Of a stretch of DNA of 64,000 nucleotides, positions 10,164 through 21,105 are shown one piece after another. The notes beneath the pieces were generated by a model that saw only the letters and a list, made by a program, of their open reading frames with translations, made no database searches and was not told the origin of the DNA. The stretch is taken from positions 33,870,501 through 33,934,500 of the forward strand of contig NC_092341.1 of NCBI RefSeq assembly GCF_046630445.1. The letters are read 5' to 3'. The number at the start of each line of letters is the position of its first letter. Within the stretch, counting starts at the first letter, position 1. The DNA is from Rutidosis leptorrhynchoides. Taxonomy: Eukaryota; Streptophyta; Magnoliopsida; Asterales; Asteraceae. The translations under genes were made by a program, and so were the position numbers.

Positions 10164-13100
10164 ATGGCGCGATTGAACCGAATGACGGAACAAGAAATCC
10201 AGGAACTCATCAATCAGCGAGTGTAGAATGTTATGGGTTGAGGCTGCAAGAGGTGCTGCAGTTAACCCAAATCCTCGTGTGGGGTGCACTTACAAAACTT
10301 TTCAAGGTTGCAAGCCCTCATCATTCAGTGGAACAGAAGGACCGGTTGGTTTAACCCGGTGGATCGAAAAGATTGAGTCTGTGTTTAAAATCAGTGGTTG
10401 TATTGAGAAGGACATGACCAAGTATGCATCGAGCACCCTACAAGATAGTGCACTCACGTGGTGGAAAAACTATGTGAAGGCCGTAGGAGGAGATGTAGCT
10501 TATGATACTCCTTGGAAAGAATTCAAAACAATGCTAATCAACGAATATTGTCCAAAGAACGAGGTTAGGAAGTTGGAAGCTGAATTACGAAGCCTGAAAG
10601 TTGTTGGTACTGAACTCACCAACTACAATCAGTGATTCATGGAATTAGCTTTGCTATGTCCCGAATTGGTACCAACCGAAGAACGGAAGATTGAACTGTA
10701 CAAAGACGGTTTGCCTAAAAAGGTCAAGGCAAATGTTACAGCATCCAAACCCAAGACTATTCATGAAGCTATCACCATGGTGAACGAGTTGATGGACCAG
10801 ATTATTCTGGATAAGAACACCGATGTCAAGACATCGGGAAATAAAAGAAAGTGGGAAGGTAATCATCAACAATCCAACAAGAAACAAGAAACCACGCAAG
10901 GTGCGGGTAGCGGTTCAAACTCAGGTTACAAAGGACGAAATCCTTTATGTAACAGATGCCACAAACATCACTCTGGTTATTGTAATGTGGTGTGCAACAA
11001 TTGTAATCGAAAAGGTCATCTTGCTGAAGATTGTAGGGTTCCCGCTACAAATACAAACGGTACCAAGACTCCTACCACCAATGCAAATAGAACTGCCTTG
11101 GCCACTGTTACTTGTTATGGGTGTGGGAAACAGGGTCATTATAAGAGTCAGTGCCCGAATCCAGAGAAGAATAACGGATCTGCACGTGGAAGAGCATTTA
11201 TTATTAATGCTAGAGAGGCGTATGAAGACCCGGAGCTTGTTACAGGTACGTTTACCATTAATAACTTATCCGCATCTATTATATTTGATACTGGTGCCGA
11301 TAGAAGTTACGTGTGTAGAGACTTTCACGCTAAATTGAATTGTTCATCATTACCTCTAGATGCTAAGTACATGATTGAGTTAGCTAATGGTAAACTAATT
11401 AAAGCCGATAAAATTTGCCGTGATTGTAAAATAAATTTAGCCGGAGAAACATTTAAGATTGATTTGATACCCGTAGAATTAGGAAGTTTTGATGTAATAG
11501 TCGGCATGGACTGGATGTCCAAAATAGGAGCTGAAGTTGTGTGCGCCAAGAAGGCAATTCGCATTCCTCATAAGGATAGAACGCCATTAATGATTTATGG
11601 AGAGAAGGGTAACTCAAAGCTAAAACTCATTAGTTGTTTGAAAGCTCAAAAGTGCTTGAAGAAAGGGTGCTATGCTATCCTAGCACATGTTAATAAAGTC
11701 TAAACGAAGGAAAAAGTGAAGAGCATCAACGACGTGCCTGTGGCAAGAGATTTTCCTGAAGTATTTCCGGAAGAGTTGCCGGGATTACCTCCATTTAGAT
11801 CTGTAGAATTTCAAATAGATCTAGTACCAGGAGCTGCACCAGTGGCTCGTGCTCCATATAGACTTGCACCATCTGAGATGAAAGAGTTACAAAGCCAGTT
11901 ACAAGAATTACTGGACCGTGGTTTCATTCGACCGAGCACTTCACCGTGGGGAGCTCCGATTTTATTCGTCAAGAAGAAAGATGGATCTTTCCGAATGTGT
12001 ATAGATTATCGTGAATTAAATAAGTTAACTATCAAGAATCGGTATCCACTACCGAGAACTGATGACTTATTTGATCAATTGCAAGGATCATGTGTTTACT
12101 CAAAAATTGACCTAAGGTCGGGCTATCATCAACTACGCGTCAAAGAAGAAGATATTTCGAAAACTGCTTTTCGGACACGCTACGGTCATTATGAATTTTT
12201 GGTCATGCCGTTTGGGTTGACTAATGCGCCAGCTGTATTCATGGACCTCATGAATCGAGTTTGTAGTCCGTATTTAGATAAGTTTGTTATCGTTTTCATT
12301 GACGATATTCTTATCTATTCCAAGAGTGAGCAAGAGCATGAGCAGCATTTAAGGTTGGTATTAGAATTGTTAAGAAAAGAACAGTTATACGCCAAATTTT
12401 CTAAGTGTGCATTTTGGTTGAAAGAAGTGCAATTTCTTGGCCACGTTATTAGTAGCAAAGGAATTCAGGTTGATCCAGCTAAAATTGAGGCCATTGAAAA
12501 ATGGGAGACTCCTAAGACACCAACGCAGATACGCCAATTTTTGGGTTTAGCTGGTTATTATAGAAGGTTTATTCAAGATTTTTCCCGAATAGCTAAACCA
12601 TTAACAGCGTTAACGCAAAAAGGGAAGAAGTACGAATGGACTTCTGAGCAAGAGAGTGCATTTCAATTACTGAAGAAGAAGTTAACTACAGCACCTATTT
12701 TATCGTTACCTGAAGGGAACGATGATTTTGAGATATATTGTGACGCTTAGCGACAAGGTTTTGGTTGCGTCCTTATGCAACGGAAGAAAGTTATAGCATA
12801 CGCATCCCGACAATTGAAGATTCACGAGCGGAATTATACGACGCATGATTTAGAATTGGGAGCAGTAGTGTTTGCATTGAAGATATGGAGACACTATTTA
12901 TATGGGTTAAATGCACTGTGTTTACTGATCATAAAAGCCTTCAACATATTTTTGATCAGAAACAGCTGAACATGAGGCAACGTAGATGGGTCGAGCTGAT
13001 AAACGACTATGATTGTGAGATTCGCTATCATCCCCGGAAAGCGAATGTAGTGGCCGACGCTCTAAGCATAAAGGAACGGGAACCAATTCGAGTACGAGCA

Positions 13101-14564
13101 ATGAACATAAAAATTCGCATGAATCTCAACTCACAAATCAAAGAGGCTCAACGAGAAGCTCTTACTAAAGAAAATATAGGAAATGAAATAATGAAGAAGT
13201 ATGAGAAGCAACTCGTTATACGGGAAGACGGAATTTGATATTTCGCAAACCGTATTTGGGTACCGAAGTTGGGTGGATTAAGGAAGTTGATATTGAACGA
13301 GGCACATAAGACAAGATACTCGATACATCCTGGAGTTGGAAAGATGTATCAAGATCTTAAGACGCATTATTGGTGGCCTAATTTAAAGACAGATGTTGCA
13401 ACATATGTTGGGGAATGTTTAACTTGTTCCAAAGTCAAAGCAGAACACCAGAAGCCGTCAGGGTTACTTCAACAACCAGAAATCCCAGAATGGAAATAGG
13501 ATGGTATTACCATGGATTTCATCACAAAGTTACCTAAGACTGCCTGGGGTTATGACACCATTTGGGTAATAGTTGATCGTCTCACCAAATCTGCACATTT
13601 CTTGCCTATAAAGGAAACGGATAGAATGGAGAAACTATTATGATTATACATAAAGGAAATTGTTTCAATGCATGGAATACCTATTTCCATTATATCCGAT
13701 CGTGATAGTAGATTTACATCAAAGTTTTGGCAATCACTACAGGAGGCCCTGGGAACCCGTTTGGATATGAGAACCGCATATCATCCGCAAACTGACGGGC
13801 AGAGTGAAAGAACAATTCAGACTCTTGAAGACATGCTCAGGGCATGTGTGATCGATTTTGGAAACGGATGGGATAAATATCTACCATTAGCAGAATTCTC
13901 GTATAATAATAGTTATCATGCGAGCATTAAAGCTGCACCATTCGAAGCACTGTATGGAAGAAAGTGTAGATCCCCTATCTGTTGGAATGAAGTAGGAGAT
14001 CGACAATTAACTGGTCCCGAGATCATCCATGAAACTACTGAGAAGATAGTGCAAATCAAGGAGAGATTGAAAACAGCTCGTAGTCGCCAAAAGAGCTACA
14101 CCGATGTCCGAAGGAAACCATTAGAGTTTCAGATCGGTGACATGGTTATGCTAAAGGTGTCACCTTGGAAAGGTGTAATACGTTTTGGAAAAAGGGGTAA
14201 ACTGAACCCAAGGTATGTAGGCCCGTTCAAGATCATCGAACGCATCGGACCGGTAGCTTATCGACTCGAGTTACCACAACAACTCGTCGGGGTACATAAT
14301 TCATTTCACGTCTCAAACCTCAAGAAATGTCTTGCAAAGGAAGATCTCACCATTCCTCTTAAAGAAATCCAAGTCGACGAGAAACTACAATTCATAGAAT
14401 AACCAGTCGAAATCATGGACCGTGAAGTTAAACAACTCAAGCAGAGCAACATACCAATCGTCAAGGTTCGTTGGAATGCTCGAAGGGGTCCCGAATTTAC
14501 TTGGGAACGAGAGGATCAGATGAAACAAAAGTATCCACATTTGTTTCCCGACAACACAAAATAG
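10164..14564 (+). pseudogene. gag-pol polyprotein, unit 2, heavily broken
   Basis: Collinear with the unit 1 gag-pol and with the same domains. Breaks seen: a 5-bp deletion with immediate stop near 10222; TGA at 10633 (CGA in unit 1); TAA at 11701 (AAA in unit 1); TAG at 12748, shared with unit 1; a 1-bp deletion near 12906; TGA at 13236 and 13641 (both CGA in unit 1); TAG at 13497 (TGG in unit 1); and TAA at 14400 (GAA in unit 1). Most substitutions are C-to-T or G-to-A, as expected from deamination of methylated cytosine. Protease (DTGA), RT (FIDD) and integrase (DDE, here with the usual SDRDSRF) motifs are still readable. It cannot encode a polyprotein. Confidence 0.93.
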
Positions 14565-14575
14565 GTACAACTTTA

Positions 14576-14611
14576 AAATTTCGGGACGAAATTTATTTAA
14601 CGGGTAGGTAC
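14576..14611 (+). other. Hairpin and polypurine tract before LTR C
   Basis: AAATTTCG-GGA-CGAAATTT at 14576-14594, then TTAACGGGTAGGTAC up to 14611; identical layout to unit 1. Confidence 0.75.
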
Positions 14612-15234
14612 TGTAACGACCCGGATTTTCCGATCATTTTGTACTTATGAGATTAATATTTACATAAAATAAACCTTACCAACATGATAAGCAATCCAAA
14701 CTGTTGAGACTTATGTTTTTGAAAAGAGTTTCACACAACGTTTGACCGTCCAATTTGACCGATGATATCACGAACTATATAACACACGATAATTATACGA
14801 TTATGTATATGTACATATCTATACATATTTAACATGATTTAAGGATGGTTTAATATTTTATTGTGAACTAACAACAATGAGTTATAAGTATACTTTGAGA
14901 CCACAAACTTAAGTTTTCAAAACGATAACTATATGTAACGTTCTTTGACATATATACTTACAATCTATAACGTGTTGGTGATCTATGTCACCAATATGAT
15001 TTAAGTGTAATGGGATTAATTTGTAACCAAAATAATCTTGATAAATATCGAACAAGTTTGGGGAAGTGTGGAGTGCACACTTGTTTGAACTTATCTTGAT
15101 TATGACGGGGGTTCGGGGGCAGCGCCCCCGATAAGCGGGGTCTAAGGGGTGGAAACCCCTGGCGGGGTCCAAGGGGCAGAGCCCCTGGCTGGGTTTATAA
15201 CTGTAAAAGAGGCTCAAAAACTGGTATATACCAA

Positions 15235-15534
15235 TAGTGGCTGATCATTGAAGTTTATTGTTGGTATATACCAATAGTAAATACGTATAGAAGCTGGGTA
15301 TGATACGGTTACATATACCCTAGATATACTTGTAGAAATTTTGAGGAATCGGAACAAGAATTCAAATATGGACGGGTTTATAACTGTAAAAGAGGCTCAA
15401 AATTTGAATTCTTGTTCCGATTCCTCAAAATTTCTACAAGTATATCTAGGGTATATGTAACCGTATCATACCCAGCTTTTATACGTATTTACTATTGGTA
15501 TATACCAACAATAAACTTCAATGATCAGCCACTA
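15235..15534. repeat. Long inverted repeat inside LTR C (two ~133-bp arms)
   Basis: The left arm 15235-15367 is the near-perfect reverse complement of the right arm 15402-15534, with a 34-bp spacer. The right arm is the normal LTR sequence (compare 7284-7416 in LTR B); the left arm is an inverted copy. A further piece just left of it (about 15191-15224) is also reversed relative to LTR B 7243-7276. Confidence 0.9.
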
Positions 15535-16358
15535 GACATGATGTTACATGTGGGAACCAGCCATTTAACCTCATGTGTGACTTTTGTGCAAGAAAACAAA
15601 CTAAATCTCCTATATATCCATCCCATAATCATGCTATTTTGCACACACACACATACAATTTCATTTCCAATTTTCTTTCAAGTTAATTCACTCCCTAATC
15701 TCTCTTCATTTACCTACTCAAGAACGTATCAATATAGTCATCCGATTTCAAGGAGATTACTTCCAATCTTTCAATCCCACTCCACCACTCTTTTGATTCC
15801 AAGATTTTTCTTACCTTTTCCAGTAGCTTTGTCCAAGTAACTTGAGGTAGTAACCTTATTCATAACCTTATTCGATTCATATTTATATAGCTATCTTATT
15901 TTGTGTTGTAAAATTTTAACAACAAGAACATAGTTTGAGTGATTTCAAACTTGTTCGCAAACTAAATAGATCCTTCTAATTTGATTTTTAAAAAACACTT
16001 CAAGACCTGTAATATATCATATTATGACAAAATCGGATTAATCATATTTTGGCTAATTAACATAATATTTAATATATATATTTACTTATGATTTGATTTT
16101 ATATGTTTCAGGACCACCCGTAAACAACACGAGAAGATTAATCATAAGACCTCATGATTGTACGCAACACGTCATTTGACAACACGGTACTTTATGTACG
16201 CAACACGTCACTTGACAACATGGTACCATGGGTCGAGATTAATTCTGATCAATACGAATACGATGGGGTCTTTATTTATTTTATTTAAGCAACTAATTGT
16301 GGACCACTAACATCGGCTGCTAACTACGGACTAAGAAAATATTAAAAGTATTAAAAGT

Positions 16359-16382
16359 ATATATATATATACATATATATAC

Positions 16383-16434
<52 letters not shown>
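16359..16434. repeat. TA/ACATAT microsatellite in LTR C
   Basis: TA run interrupted by several AC steps at the site of the TA tracts in LTRs A and B. Confidence 0.95.
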
Positions 16435-16436
<2 letters not shown>

Positions 16437-17330
16437 CGATTACTTAAAAAGAAAATATGTTGATATATTATATATATGGTTAGGTTTGTGATATCAATCG
16501 GAGACCAAGTCGTGTTTATTACCTTCAAGGCAAAAGTGAGTATATAGTCCCACTTTTAAACTCTAAATATTTCGGGATGAGAATACAAGCATTTTATGAT
16601 TTATGTTATGGACACAAGTGATTTAAAATATATATTCTACGTTGAGTTGTACCACTGGCATACTTCCTTGTAGCTTGGTAACTATTATTTACATGAGGTA
16701 TTGTAAACGCGAATCCTGTTGATAGATCTATCGGGCCTGACAACCCCAACCGGACTGGACGACCAGTATTCAACGGTTGCACAGTACTTCGTTTTGGTGA
16801 CTACACTTGGTACGGTGTAGTAAGATTTCATAATAAAGGGAATATGCGACGTTGATTAAATGTTAAGTATGGTTATCAAGTGCTCAACAACTTAGAATAT
16901 TTTTATTAAAACGCTTATATATGAAATCTTGTGGTCTATATTTATAACGCTGCCGGCATTAAACCTATATCTCACCAACTTTATGTTGACGTTTTAAGCA
17001 CGTTTATTCTCAGGTGATAACTAAAAGCTTCCGCTGCAACATGTTGAATTTAAGCAAGATCTTGAGTATGCATATTTGTGTCAAAAATAAAACTGCATAT
17101 CGGAGGATTTGTAATGTAAAATATGTTGGAGGTCGTATTGTTATTATCACATGTAAAGTTTGTAAGTCTAAGATTATCGCTAAACGATAATCATTATTAA
17201 GTTGTTTAAACCTTGTATTTGTAATAAAAGCTATGGTTTGTATTATAAAAACGAATGCAGTTTTTGAAAAATGTCGCATATAGAGGTCAATACCTCGCGA
17301 TGAAATCATATGTTATTGTATTTGTCCTTA

Positions 17331-17798
17331 TGGTTAGAATCGTTACCTGAAGGGGTGATTGATACATGGGATGTTTTAGTTGAAAAATTTCTTAAACAAT
17401 TCTTTCCGGCATTTAAAGCCGTGAGACTTCAAGGAGAAATTGTTACGTTCACGCAAAAGCCAAATGAAACTCTATATGAAGCGTGGACAAGATTTGGAAA
17501 GTTATTAAGAGGATGTCCGCAACATGGTTTAGACACTTATCAAATAGTACAAATATTCTACCAAGGATGTGACATCACTACACGAAAAGACATCGATATA
17601 GCAGCTGGTGGTTCCATTATGAAGAAAACCGCAACTGACGCTTACAAAATTATTGATAACACTGCTTTCCACTCACATGAGTGGCATCAAGAAAAAGATA
17701 TTGTTAGATCATCTAAAGCAGCTAGAGCCGATTCTAGCCATGACTTTGATTCCATTTCTGCAAAGATAGATGTTGTCGAGAGACGAATGGAAAAGATG
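17331..17798 (+). pseudogene. Athila-type gag, fragment upstream of the nested insertion
   Basis: A single open frame reads like the central plant retrotransposon gag domain: the LPEG..DTWD start, then KFLKQFFP, the segment TLYEAWTRFGKLLRGCPQHG and the IFYQG motif. Residues before LESLPEG are missing because the array LTR is joined here. The frame ends in a Met codon exactly at 17798, where the chromovirus inserted, and continues in the same frame at 29320 once one AGATG target copy is discounted. It cannot produce gag because its start and promoter are absent. Confidence 0.85.
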
Positions 17799-18525
17799 TG
17801 TAACGACCCTACTTTTTCGTTATCTTTTACCGTTTATTATTTAACGCCCGTTAATTGTTATTCGTGTCACGTCATTTCTATGACCTATATTATTATTTTT
17901 GTAATAATATATTAATTATAATGTGTTATATGAATATTTGTATTCATATTTAAAGTTGTACGTTTCTACGTGTCGTGAATTTCTATCGGACGAATCTTTT
18001 CGGTTTTCAAACCAACGGTCAAACTTTTGGGATTTTTAAATCCAAATTATTTTAAATATGATGTTTTGATGTCATATGATTATATATAGTGTTTATATAT
18101 TTTATTCGTCGCGTATTTGTTATCTCTCCGAAGATTTAATCGCGTAGCGGTGTTTTCGCGTTTTGGGCTTCGATCGGGCGTTCGGGCCACAATCTAATTA
18201 ACTTTTTACCATTTTGGGCTAGTGGGGCCCACCGCCATACCATTTTTGGCCGAACACTCCATGGGGAGGGAGTGTTAGGCTCATTTTTTTTCCCATTTTT
18301 GATTTTTGTAATTTTATTTAACCACTTTCTAAAAACCTAAACCTAGAAACTCCTCTCTTTTCCTTCTCCCCTCACCTTGGCCGACTTCTTCATCATATTC
18401 ATCATCATTTTCAGCCACCAACATCAAGCATACAATTCTTCATCATTTCTCAAGGCTTGTTACATAACCGGGTTGCTATTTTCGCGTTCTTCCATCCTCT
18501 TCTTCTCAATTCTTGATTAGGGTAT

Positions 18526-18540
18526 AAACCCTAACCCTAA
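18526..18540 (+). promoter_or_regulatory. Telobox-like motif in 5' LTR
   Basis: AAACCCTAACCCTAA, two plant telomere-type units, directly after the C/T-rich leader; repeated at 26698-26712. Telobox motifs occur near plant start sites in translation-related genes; a role here is inference. Confidence 0.45.
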
Positions 18541-19169
18541 CTTTTTGATTTTTCTTTAATTTTACTGTTTTATATGATATTACGATAGTATGATGATTGT
18601 ATGCTATTGTATTATTGATAGTATGCGTAGAAATGCTCGTTAATTCATGTTTTCGGTTTGATTAATTTGGGACAGCGGTTTATTTGATTGTTTCTGTAAA
18701 CCCAACTGATATAAAAGTGAAACTAAAGTGTCTAGATGAGTTCCTCTCATCAAGACATTAATTTTAGACTCCGGATTCATGTTATTTCGATTCCCGGAAC
18801 ATAAGTTATGATCAAAAAGGTGTTTAATTGAAATTAAAATGTGAAAACGAATTGGTACAGGTATGGTCTGACTTTGTGACCATTTTTAGAGTCTTTAAGG
18901 TATACTAGTGTGTTAGGATTGATGATGGAATGAACTTTCATGTTCGGGTCATCGAAATCCGAGCCACGGATCACCCGTTATGACTAAAACATGTTTTTGA
19001 ACGGATTAAAGCTCCAAGCTGATTAATGACTGTAAGTCACGACTTGTTGGCTGTTCTTGGGATGTTCTTGAGCACACTAAAGTGTCAGGTGGGTTGGTTA
19101 GGCGAAGATATATATAAGACTCGTCGAAAACTGATTCCCGGGGCTCAAGTTATGACCCGATGAACTTTT

Positions 19170-19770
19170 AATTAAAACTTATGGTAATTAATTAAGACTT
19201 ATGATAAAAATAATGATTTTCATTATTAATAAATTACTTATGATATAAACAGTAATTATTTTAATTTAAGACTTATGATATACATATTTATTATATCATT
19301 TATTAATTAATTATGATTAATGGAACTTTAACTAAACTTATGAATAATAATACTTTTATTATTAATGAAAAATACTTATGGTAAGTATTAAACTTATATA
19401 ATGAAATTATTATAATAAGACTTATAATAAGAATTAATTAATTATTTAGTTATTATAAGGCTTAGTTATTATTTAATTATAATTTAATTATTAAATACTT
19501 ATGATTTAATAATTATAATTAGAAACTTATGATATGATTAATAATTCATTATTAATTAATAATACTTATGATATGATTTAAAATTTATTATTAATTAATA
19601 ATACTTATATTATGACTAATATTTAATTAATTAATTCAATACTTATGTTATATAAATTATATCATTTAAACTTATGTTAACTTTAATAATTCATTTAATT
19701 TAATTAAAACTTATGTTATGACATAATTATACATATATGACTTTAATTAACGTTATAACCTATATTATTA
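19170..19770. repeat. AT-rich zone with dispersed ACTTATG repeats
   Basis: ACTTATG or a close variant recurs every 20-50 bp in AT-only surroundings. The counterpart in the 3' LTR is about 27345-27945. No coding potential. Confidence 0.7.
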
Positions 19771-19797
19771 TTATAACTTATACTTTTAAAATTAACG

Positions 19798-19873
19798 TTG
19801 ACTATGTTTGACCAAGGTTGACTTTTGAGTTGACTTTCGGTTGACTTTGACTTTCAGTTGATTTTTGTTGACT
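19798..19873 (+). promoter_or_regulatory. Cluster of W-box cores (TTGACY) in 5' LTR
   Basis: About six TTGACT/TTGACC cores in the same orientation within 76 bp. TTGACY is the established binding core of WRKY factors. The same cluster is at 27970-28047. Confidence 0.55.
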
Positions 19874-19882
19874 TTCTAATTA

Positions 19883-20041
19883 AGGAAACTTTCCTAACTT
19901 AAAAATTTTCTAAAAATAGAAACTTTCTAAATATGGAAACTTTCCAAAAATAGAAACTTTCTAAATTTGGAAACTTTCTAAAAATAGAAACTTTCCAAAA
20001 ATGGAAACCTGCTAAAAATAGAAACTTTCTAAAAATAGAAA
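19883..20041 (+). repeat. ~16-bp minisatellite (GAAACTTTCTAAAAAT type), 5' LTR copy
   Basis: About nine imperfect units of GAAACTTTCYAAAWWT. The 3' LTR version (28056-28264) has about three more units, which accounts for most of the 51-bp length difference between the LTRs. Confidence 0.9.
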
Positions 20042-21093
20042 GTGTGTGTCTGTACGCTGTTCCGATCAAACTGATGCATGTTGAGTATTGTTCTATGTTT
20101 ACTTGCAACATGTACAAAAGCTATCATACTAAGACTTGACCTAAGTTAGTTATTTATATCGACCTGCTTTATTTATAGGTCAGCGTTGTGATCATTCCTG
20201 ATCACTTTACTTCATTTGATGTTCGCATATTTGTGTGGTTACTTCGTTTGCTATTAAGGTGAGTTATAGTCCCATTTTCAATTTTAAAACTTTTGGGATG
20301 AGAATACATGCAATTTATTTTATATTTTGGACACAAGTGAAAGTTGGTTTAAATTATTCATTGTGAGTTGAACAAAAATATTCCCTAGTCTGGTAACTGT
20401 AATCACTGGTTTCTACTAGTGAACGCGAATCCTACGGATAGATCTATCGGGTTTGACAATCCCATTTCGAGCTAGTCGCGCTAGCAATTTATAATCGGAA
20501 TGTTTAGTACTTTGTATTTTGTTGTAGATACACTTGTTCGGTGTATATTATTTATTGTGTTTGGAAAGGGTAAATAAATGGTTAAGTAGTTACCAGGTGG
20601 CTCACGGTAAATGGAATAATGTTTTTATATGTTTTCTAGCATATAATTTTGTTGTCCAAAAAGGGGTTTTTATGTTTTCAAACATAAAATTTTATGGTTT
20701 AAATTAAATTTTGTTTGCAATATTAAACCTATAATTTACTCAACATTTTTGTTGACAGTTACTCGCATGTTTTATTCTCAGGTTCATGATTGATTGCTTC
20801 CGCTGTGCTTAGAGAGTCTGCATATTTATGATGGCAGCTTTTGTTAAACATTAACTTGCATTCTATTTTGATACATTTAATAGTGGATGTTGTTGACTTG
20901 TTTTGGTCAACTCTTGGTTAAGTAATAATGTATGGTTTTTCTAAACTTACATAGTTTGGTAGGTTTTCTTTATGGGAAATCATTTTTAAATAAAGAATGC
21001 AAAGTTATTTATCAAATTCATATAGAGTTATGATCAAGCTGTTGGACCAAGATAACGATGATCGTCAAGTGTACTTTGACGGGTCGTTATAGT

Positions 21094-21105
21094 TGGTATC
21101 AGAGC
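21094..21105 (+). other. Primer binding site (tRNA-iMet)
   Basis: TGGTATCAGAGC two bases after the 5' LTR. Confidence 0.92.

Larger units (their letters stand above)
1..17335 (+). mobile_element. Tandem array of a Tekay/Del-like Ty3/gypsy chromovirus (LTR-INT-LTR-INT-LTR)
   Basis: The same text recurs at 1, 8118 and 16236, giving a unit of about 8.1 kb. The order is LTR (partial, 1-1128), internal region (1129-6555), LTR (6556-9190), internal region (9191-14611), LTR (14612-17335). Each internal region starts with an initiator-Met tRNA primer site and ends in a purine-rich tract, so the middle LTR serves as 3' LTR of one unit and 5' LTR of the next. Such arrays are known products of unequal LTR-LTR recombination. 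The pol domain order (protease, RT, RNase H, integrase, chromodomain-like tail) places it among chromoviruses. The left end lies outside the window. The right end lacks the last ~16 bp of the LTR and joins Athila gag. Confidence 0.9.
14612..17335 (+). repeat. LTR C, 3' end truncated
   Basis: Starts TGTAACGACCCGG. It follows LTR B except for a local rearrangement at 15190-15534 (an inverted duplication replaces about 100 bp of LTR B). Similarity stops at about 17335, roughly 16 bp before the expected LTR end, where Athila gag sequence begins. Confidence 0.9.
17799..21091 (+). repeat. 5' LTR of the 17.8-29.3 kb element (3293 bp)
   Basis: Nearly identical to 25971-29314. Subregions: a C/T-rich leader-like segment (about 18340-18520), a telobox AAACCCTAACCCTAA at 18526-18540, a long AT-rich zone with many ACTTATG repeats (about 19170-19770), a W-box cluster (19798-19873) and a GAAACTTTC-type minisatellite (19883-20041). 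Confidence 0.95.
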
